This document shows positions 59,984 to 64,000 of a stretch of 64,000 nt of DNA, piece after piece. How positions within the stretch are numbered: the stretch's first letter is position 1; every line of letters begins with the position of its first letter. The DNA is taken from NCBI RefSeq assembly GCF_003143515.1, contig NZ_CP029343.1, forward strand, positions 1,364,001-1,428,000, written 5' to 3'. Source of the DNA: Massilia oculi (lineage in GTDB: Bacteria > Pseudomonadota > Gammaproteobacteria > Burkholderiales > Burkholderiaceae_D). The notes beneath the pieces were generated by a model. That model saw only the letters and a list, made by a program, of their open reading frames with translations. It was not told where the DNA came from and made no database searches. A program made the position numbers and the translations under genes.

Positions 59984-62170
59984 ATGACCCGTTTACGTTT
60001 CACCGGCGCCGCCTCCTGCGCCGCCGCGCTTTCACTGGCCCTGCTGGCCGGCTGCAGCCCCAGCGATCCATCCGCCCCCGCCGCGACCACGCCGCCGGTG
60101 CAGACGCCGGATCCGACGCCAACGCCTCCGGCGCCAACGCCGGTCGCCTTCATGAGCGACGTGCACTTCCAGAACGTCTATGGCGACTTCAAGAACAGCC
60201 AGTTCGCCGGCATCCCGACCAAGGACGGCAAGCACGCGACCATCCGCACGATGTACGCGCAGCTGACCTCGACCCGCCTGTTCAACGAGAACTACTTCGC
60301 CTTCTTCGCCGCACTGGATGACGCCTACGCCAAGGGCATCCGCGTCGTCGCCCTGCCGGGCGACTATACCGACGACGCCCAGCCGATGAACGTCGACGGC
60401 ATCGCCGCCATCATGCGCGAATACCAGGCCAAGGGCATGCGCTTCTTCCTGGCGCCGGGCAACCACGATCCGGTCGAGCCCTACGACGACAACGAAGCCG
60501 GCAAGAACGACTTCCTGACCAAGGAAGGCAAGGAACAGAAGATCTTCGCCACCGGCAATCCGGCCTGCGTCGCCAAGGATCCGACCGTGATCTGCACCGA
60601 CCAGGTCATGGAGCAAGGCACCGAACGCCTGATGACGAAGATGGCGGAATTCGGCTTCATGCCGAACAAGGCAGACCTGCTGTGGGAAACCCCGTTCAGC
60701 AAGTACACCGGCGGAAAATACACGTACGACGAAGCGCTGGCCCAGGCCGCGGTGAAGAACCGCCAGTTCGAGATCTGCCTCGAGGGTTCGGGCGGCGCCT
60801 ACAAGGCGGCCGGTGAAGCCAAGTTGGGCAAGGCCTTCACCAAGTGCACCGAGATGATCGACAGCACCTACCTGGTGGAGCCGGTCAAGGGCCTGTGGCT
60901 GCTCTCGATCGACGCCAACGTCTTCGTCCCCAACGCGAAGTTCGATCCGGCCAAGCCGCACGACTTCAAGGGCTACGATGGCGCCGGCAACGCCGGCTGG
61001 AACAAGGTCATCACCCACAAGATGTTCCTGATGGACTACATCAAGTCGGTCGCCGCCCGCGCCAAGGCGCAAGGCAAGCAGCTGATGGCCTTCTCGCACT
61101 ACCCGACCATGGACTTCTACGCCAACCAGACCTCGGCCATGAAGGCCGTGTTCAAGTCGGGCGCCTTCCAGACCGCGCGCGTGCCGGACCAGACCGTCGC
61201 CAATGCCGTGGCCGCGACCGGCCTGCGCCTGCACGTCGGCGGCCACATGCACTTCAACGGCACCAACGACCACCAGGATGCCGGCGGCAACTACCTGGTC
61301 AACGTCCAGTCGCCGTCGCTGGCGGTGTACGGCGCGGCCTACAAGATCGTCACCTATAAAGACCAGGACACGATCGACGTCCAGACCATGCCCCTGAACA
61401 CGGTGCCGCGCTTCGCCGAACTGTTCCCGCACTACGTGGTCGAGAACGACTACCTGAAGGGCAGCTCGGTGCCCGCCGACGCCGCCAAGCGCTGGGACCG
61501 CGACATCCTCGAAACCCGGTCCTATGGCGAGTACACCCATCAGTACTTCGGCGAACTGTCGCGCCTGCGCTTCATGGACGAATACTGGCCATGCGAGATG
61601 AAAGAAGCGGCGATGGCCCTGAACGGCAAGCAGATGCTGATCCTGTCGCAGCTGCAGACGAAGGTGACGCTGGCCCAGCTGAAGGACGTTCCCGGCGTCG
61701 TGCCCCTGAGCGCATCCTGCGCCGCGGCCGGCACGGCGTCTGGCACCGCAGTGGCCGCCTCGACCCTCGCCGCCGACTGGGCCGACGCGACCGCCCGCGC
61801 CGACAAGCTGGCCAGCGCCGCCGGCCTGCGCCTGGACGACTTCGCCGGCATCTCGGCCTACGATTTCTACGGCGACTTCCACCGCACCGTGTATGCGGGC
61901 GAACTGGCGCTGCGCGACATGGGACAGCAGCGCGTGAACCAGTACAAGGTCTTGATGGCAGCATTCCCCGCCACCCCGGCGGCGATCGCCAGGGTGGGCG
62001 ACAAGCCGTCCGACCAGAACCCGGTGCACGTGCCGTTCCAGAACCAGTTCAAGCAGGTGTTCGCCATCCTCAAGGGCCTGGGTTCGGCCAAGCCGAGCGA
62101 CCACTTCACGGTGGACCTGAAAGGCAAGAAGGTCAGCAACGCCAGCAATAATGGCCTGAGCTTCAACTGA
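59984..62170 (+). CDS. Lipoprotein metallophosphoesterase
   Basis: 728 residues from the ATG at 59984 (GGAG upstream). The signal peptide ends in a lipobox (LALLAGCSPS), then a Pro/Thr linker. The calcineurin-like phosphoesterase fold is clear: SDVHF (metal His/Asp), LPGDYTDD, PGNHDP, SHYPTMDF and GGHMHF. It sits outside the cytoplasmic membrane. The domain covers about residues 50-470; the C-terminal 250 residues have no recognised fold. The substrate is unknown; many such proteins cleave nucleotides, phospholipid heads or cyclic nucleotides. A strong terminator follows. Confidence 0.88.
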   Translation: MTRLRFTGAASCAAALSLALLAGCSPSDPSAPAATTPPVQTPDPTPTPPAPTPVAFMSDVHFQNVYGDFKNSQFAGIPTKDGKHATIRTMYAQLTSTRLFNENYFAFFAALDDAYAKGIRVVALPGDYTDDAQPMNVDGIAAIMREYQAKGMRFFLAPGNHDPVEPYDDNEAGKNDFLTKEGKEQKIFATGNPACVAKDPTVICTDQVMEQGTERLMTKMAEFGFMPNKADLLWETPFSKYTGGKYTYDEALAQAAVKNRQFEICLEGSGGAYKAAGEAKLGKAFTKCTEMIDSTYLVEPVKGLWLLSIDANVFVPNAKFDPAKPHDFKGYDGAGNAGWNKVITHKMFLMDYIKSVAARAKAQGKQLMAFSHYPTMDFYANQTSAMKAVFKSGAFQTARVPDQTVANAVAATGLRLHVGGHMHFNGTNDHQDAGGNYLVNVQSPSLAVYGAAYKIVTYKDQDTIDVQTMPLNTVPRFAELFPHYVVENDYLKGSSVPADAAKRWDRDILETRSYGEYTHQYFGELSRLRFMDEYWPCEMKEAAMALNGKQMLILSQLQTKVTLAQLKDVPGVVPLSASCAAAGTASGTAVAASTLAADWADATARADKLASAAGLRLDDFAGISAYDFYGDFHRTVYAGELALRDMGQQRVNQYKVLMAAFPATPAAIARVGDKPSDQNPVHVPFQNQFKQVFAILKGLGSAKPSDHFTVDLKGKKVSNASNNGLSFN

Positions 62171-62195
62171 TCGCCGCTGGCCACCAGCCAGCCCG

Positions 62196-62232
62196 AAGGC
62201 GCCGCGGCCCATGGTCGCGGCGCCTTTTTTTT
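62196..62232 (+). terminator. Rho-independent terminator of the metallophosphoesterase gene
   Basis: 11-bp perfect stem AAGGCGCCGCG / CGCGGCGCCTT with a 9-base loop and eight T. Confidence 0.95.
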
Positions 62233-62379
62233 CCATCCGCAGCCTCATCTCCAGACGTCTTGTTTTTTTGTAAAACCTAGTAAACCTGATAGCTCCTGTC
62301 TCGTCAGACATTGCTTAGCGTACGTAGGTATTGACGCCGGGCGCGACCACGCGCCGCGCAGCATTTTCGAGACCACCGC

Positions 62380-64000
62380 ATGCCTCCAGATCGTCCTACC
62401 GGAATGTTCGCGCCGGCGACCCTTGCGACCGGGTTGCTGCTGTCGCTGGCATTCGGCGCCGGCGCCTGGTTCGCCACGTCCGAGGCGATCGAGAGCGATG
62501 CCCACGCGCGCTTTCGCAGCATGGCGCGCGCCTCCCAGTACATGATCGACGCCCGCATCAAGAGCTACAGCGACGTGTTGCGCGGCGCCGCCGGACTGTT
62601 CCGCGCCGCGCCCGACACCTCGGCCGACCAGTTCCGCCAGTACGTGCAGCAGCTGGACATCAAGCGCAACTTCCCGGGCATCGAAGTCATCAATTACGCG
62701 CGCGCCGTCCACACGCCAGGCCTGGCGGCGCTGAACGAGGAACTGCGTGGACGCCTCGCGCGGCGCGGCGTGCACCACTACCAGCCGCTGGTGGCCCAGC
62801 CCGACCGCAATACGTATACGGTGCTGGTCTATATCGAACCCCTGCTCCCGCTCTCGCTCACCAAGCTTGGCATGGACCTGGAGGCACGCGGCGCGACCCG
62901 GCGCGTGCTGGCCAGCGCGCGCGATTCCGGCTTGCCGAGCGCCTCGGGCACCCGCATCGAGCTGTTTTCGGGGCCCAACCAGAATGGCCTGGCGCTGCGC
63001 CTGCCGGTGTACCGCAGCGACATGCCGACCGACACGGTGGAGGGACGGCGCCTGGCCTATATCGGTTCGGTCGGCATCGGTTTCGGCGTGGCGCGCCTGG
63101 TGGGCGGGGTGCTCGACGAGTTCCCGATCCGGGGCGCGCGCCTGATCCTGACCGAGCTGACCGCGGTGACGCCCGAGCCCGGCGAGACGCCGCCACGCGC
63201 CATGCTGTACGACAGCCTGGCCAGCCCCGAGCGCCCCGCCCCGGCGCCGCCGCCGGACGACAACAGCGTGTTCGCGACCAGCCTGCCGATCGAATTCAAC
63301 CAGCGCATCTGGCGCGCCGACTTCAGCGTCCCGAAGTCGGTGCTGTACACGCGCTTCGACATGTACTACCCCTGGCTGGCCGCGTTCGCCGCCGGCATCA
63401 GCACCGCCCTGCTCTACGCGGTGTTCCAGATCCTGGCCTCGTCGCGCCGCAACGCCCTGCGCATGGCCGAGGAAATGACGCGCGAACTGCGCGCCAGCCA
63501 GGCCAAGCTGCAGGCCAGCCACGAAAAACTGCGCCTGCTGGCGGCGCACGCCGAGCAGATCAAGGAAGGCGAGCGCAAGCGCATCGCGCGCGAGATCCAT
63601 GACGACCTGGCGCAGAACCTGCTGGCGCTGAAGATCGAGGCCGAGTTCCTGGCCAACCGCACCCGCGGTGGCCACCGGCGCCTGCACGCGCGCGCCGACG
63701 CCACCGTGCGCCAGATCGACGTCACCATCCGCAGCGTGCGCCAGATCATCAACGACCTGCGCCCCAATGTGCTGGACCTGGGCCTGTCGGCGGCGGTGGA
63801 CTGGCAGGTGGCCGATTTCGCGCGCCGCACCGGCATCGAGTGCGAACTGGTCGACGACGACGGCGAGCATCGCATCGACGACCACAGCGCCACCGCCTTC
63901 TTCCGCATCCTGCAGGAGTCGCTCAACAACGTGGCGCGTCATGCGCGCGCGACCAGGATCAGGATCGCCCTGCAGCAGCAGGCCGACATGCTGACCATGA
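62380..64000 (+). CDS. CHASE-domain membrane histidine kinase, NarL-partner type (3' end outside window)
   Basis: Open to the right edge, 540 codons seen. A first transmembrane helix (TLATGLLLSLAFGAGAWFA) is near residue 20. A CHASE sensor follows over about residues 40-325 (SQYMIDARIKSYSDVLRGAAGLF and LAYIGSVGIGF). A second transmembrane helix (WLAAFAAGISTALLYAVFQIL) is near residue 340. A coiled coil leads to the HisKA_3 dimerisation domain with His407 in GERKRIAREIHDDLAQNLL. The ATPase domain starts FFRILQESLNNVARHA, as in NarX/DegS-type kinases, which partner LuxR-type response regulators. The regulator is probably downstream. The start could also be an ATG at 62404. Confidence 0.9.
   Translation, partial: MPPDRPTGMFAPATLATGLLLSLAFGAGAWFATSEAIESDAHARFRSMARASQYMIDARIKSYSDVLRGAAGLFRAAPDTSADQFRQYVQQLDIKRNFPGIEVINYARAVHTPGLAALNEELRGRLARRGVHHYQPLVAQPDRNTYTVLVYIEPLLPLSLTKLGMDLEARGATRRVLASARDSGLPSASGTRIELFSGPNQNGLALRLPVYRSDMPTDTVEGRRLAYIGSVGIGFGVARLVGGVLDEFPIRGARLILTELTAVTPEPGETPPRAMLYDSLASPERPAPAPPPDDNSVFATSLPIEFNQRIWRADFSVPKSVLYTRFDMYYPWLAAFAAGISTALLYAVFQILASSRRNALRMAEEMTRELRASQAKLQASHEKLRLLAAHAEQIKEGERKRIAREIHDDLAQNLLALKIEAEFLANRTRGGHRRLHARADATVRQIDVTIRSVRQIINDLRPNVLDLGLSAAVDWQVADFARRTGIECELVDDDGEHRIDDHSATAFFRILQESLNNVARHARATRIRIALQQQADMLTM

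Overview
The window is GC-rich, densely packed bacterial chromosome. Its gene content points to a betaproteobacterium of the order Burkholderiales, most likely an Oxalobacteraceae member close to Massilia, Telluria or Duganella. The clues are an ExeA-type secretion ATPase, a PEP-CTERM protein with a sigma-54-like promoter, DUF3579, DUF3597 and DUF4394 proteins, the rpsP-rimM-trmD-rplS order and an 89-residue infA. The assignment rests on family recognition, not on a database search.

Layout. 1-2.1 kb: an exeA gene cut by the window edge and a small secreted protein. 2.2-3.6 kb: a GIN/DUF2807-like protein made of 16 regular turns. 3.9-8.5 kb: an amino-sugar operon behind a strong sigma-70-like promoter: BadF-type sugar kinase, nagA, SIS-domain deaminase, nagZ. 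A GntR/UTRA regulator at 11.3 kb is its likely repressor. 8.7-12.7 kb: TPR protein, Cys-rich flavodoxin-like reductase, the regulator and a bacterial PH-domain protein. 12.8-20.2 kb, mostly minus strand: PEP-CTERM protein, SDR, M16 peptidase, CBS protein, DUF3579, CobD/CbiB-like protein, NUDIX hydrolase. 20.3-22.4 kb: rplS, trmD, rimM, rpsP. 22.7-27.2 kb: TM2 protein, acyl-CoA dehydrogenase, etfA, etfB and a TusA-like protein. 27.5-35.1 kb: alaS, phosphodiesterase, DUF1294, a fused DUF937-like/DUF3597 protein, a zinc-ribbon membrane protein and trpS. 35.3 kb: a 163-bp palindromic element. 35.6-41.9 kb: a glycosidase/RmlD fusion, CoA-transferase, LysR and a divergent MFS pump.

42.2-48.4 kb is a signalling block: DUF4394 lipoprotein facing an ECF sigma/anti-sigma pair, then a hybrid histidine kinase translationally coupled to a two-domain KaiC-like ATPase. 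48.5-49.2 kb holds a candidate structured RNA and infA. 49.3-51.9 kb is the only clearly accessory stretch. It has lower GC, small unknown ORFs and seven degenerate copies of a short stem-loop repeat. 51.9-55.7 kb is an apparent operon of a J-domain protein, three unrecognised proteins and an MFS transporter. This is the best candidate here for an undescribed system. 55.9-64 kb: glnS, a secreted HAF/PKD protein, a lipoprotein metallophosphoesterase and a CHASE-type histidine kinase cut by the right edge.

No tRNA, rRNA, CRISPR array, complete insertion sequence or prophage was seen.
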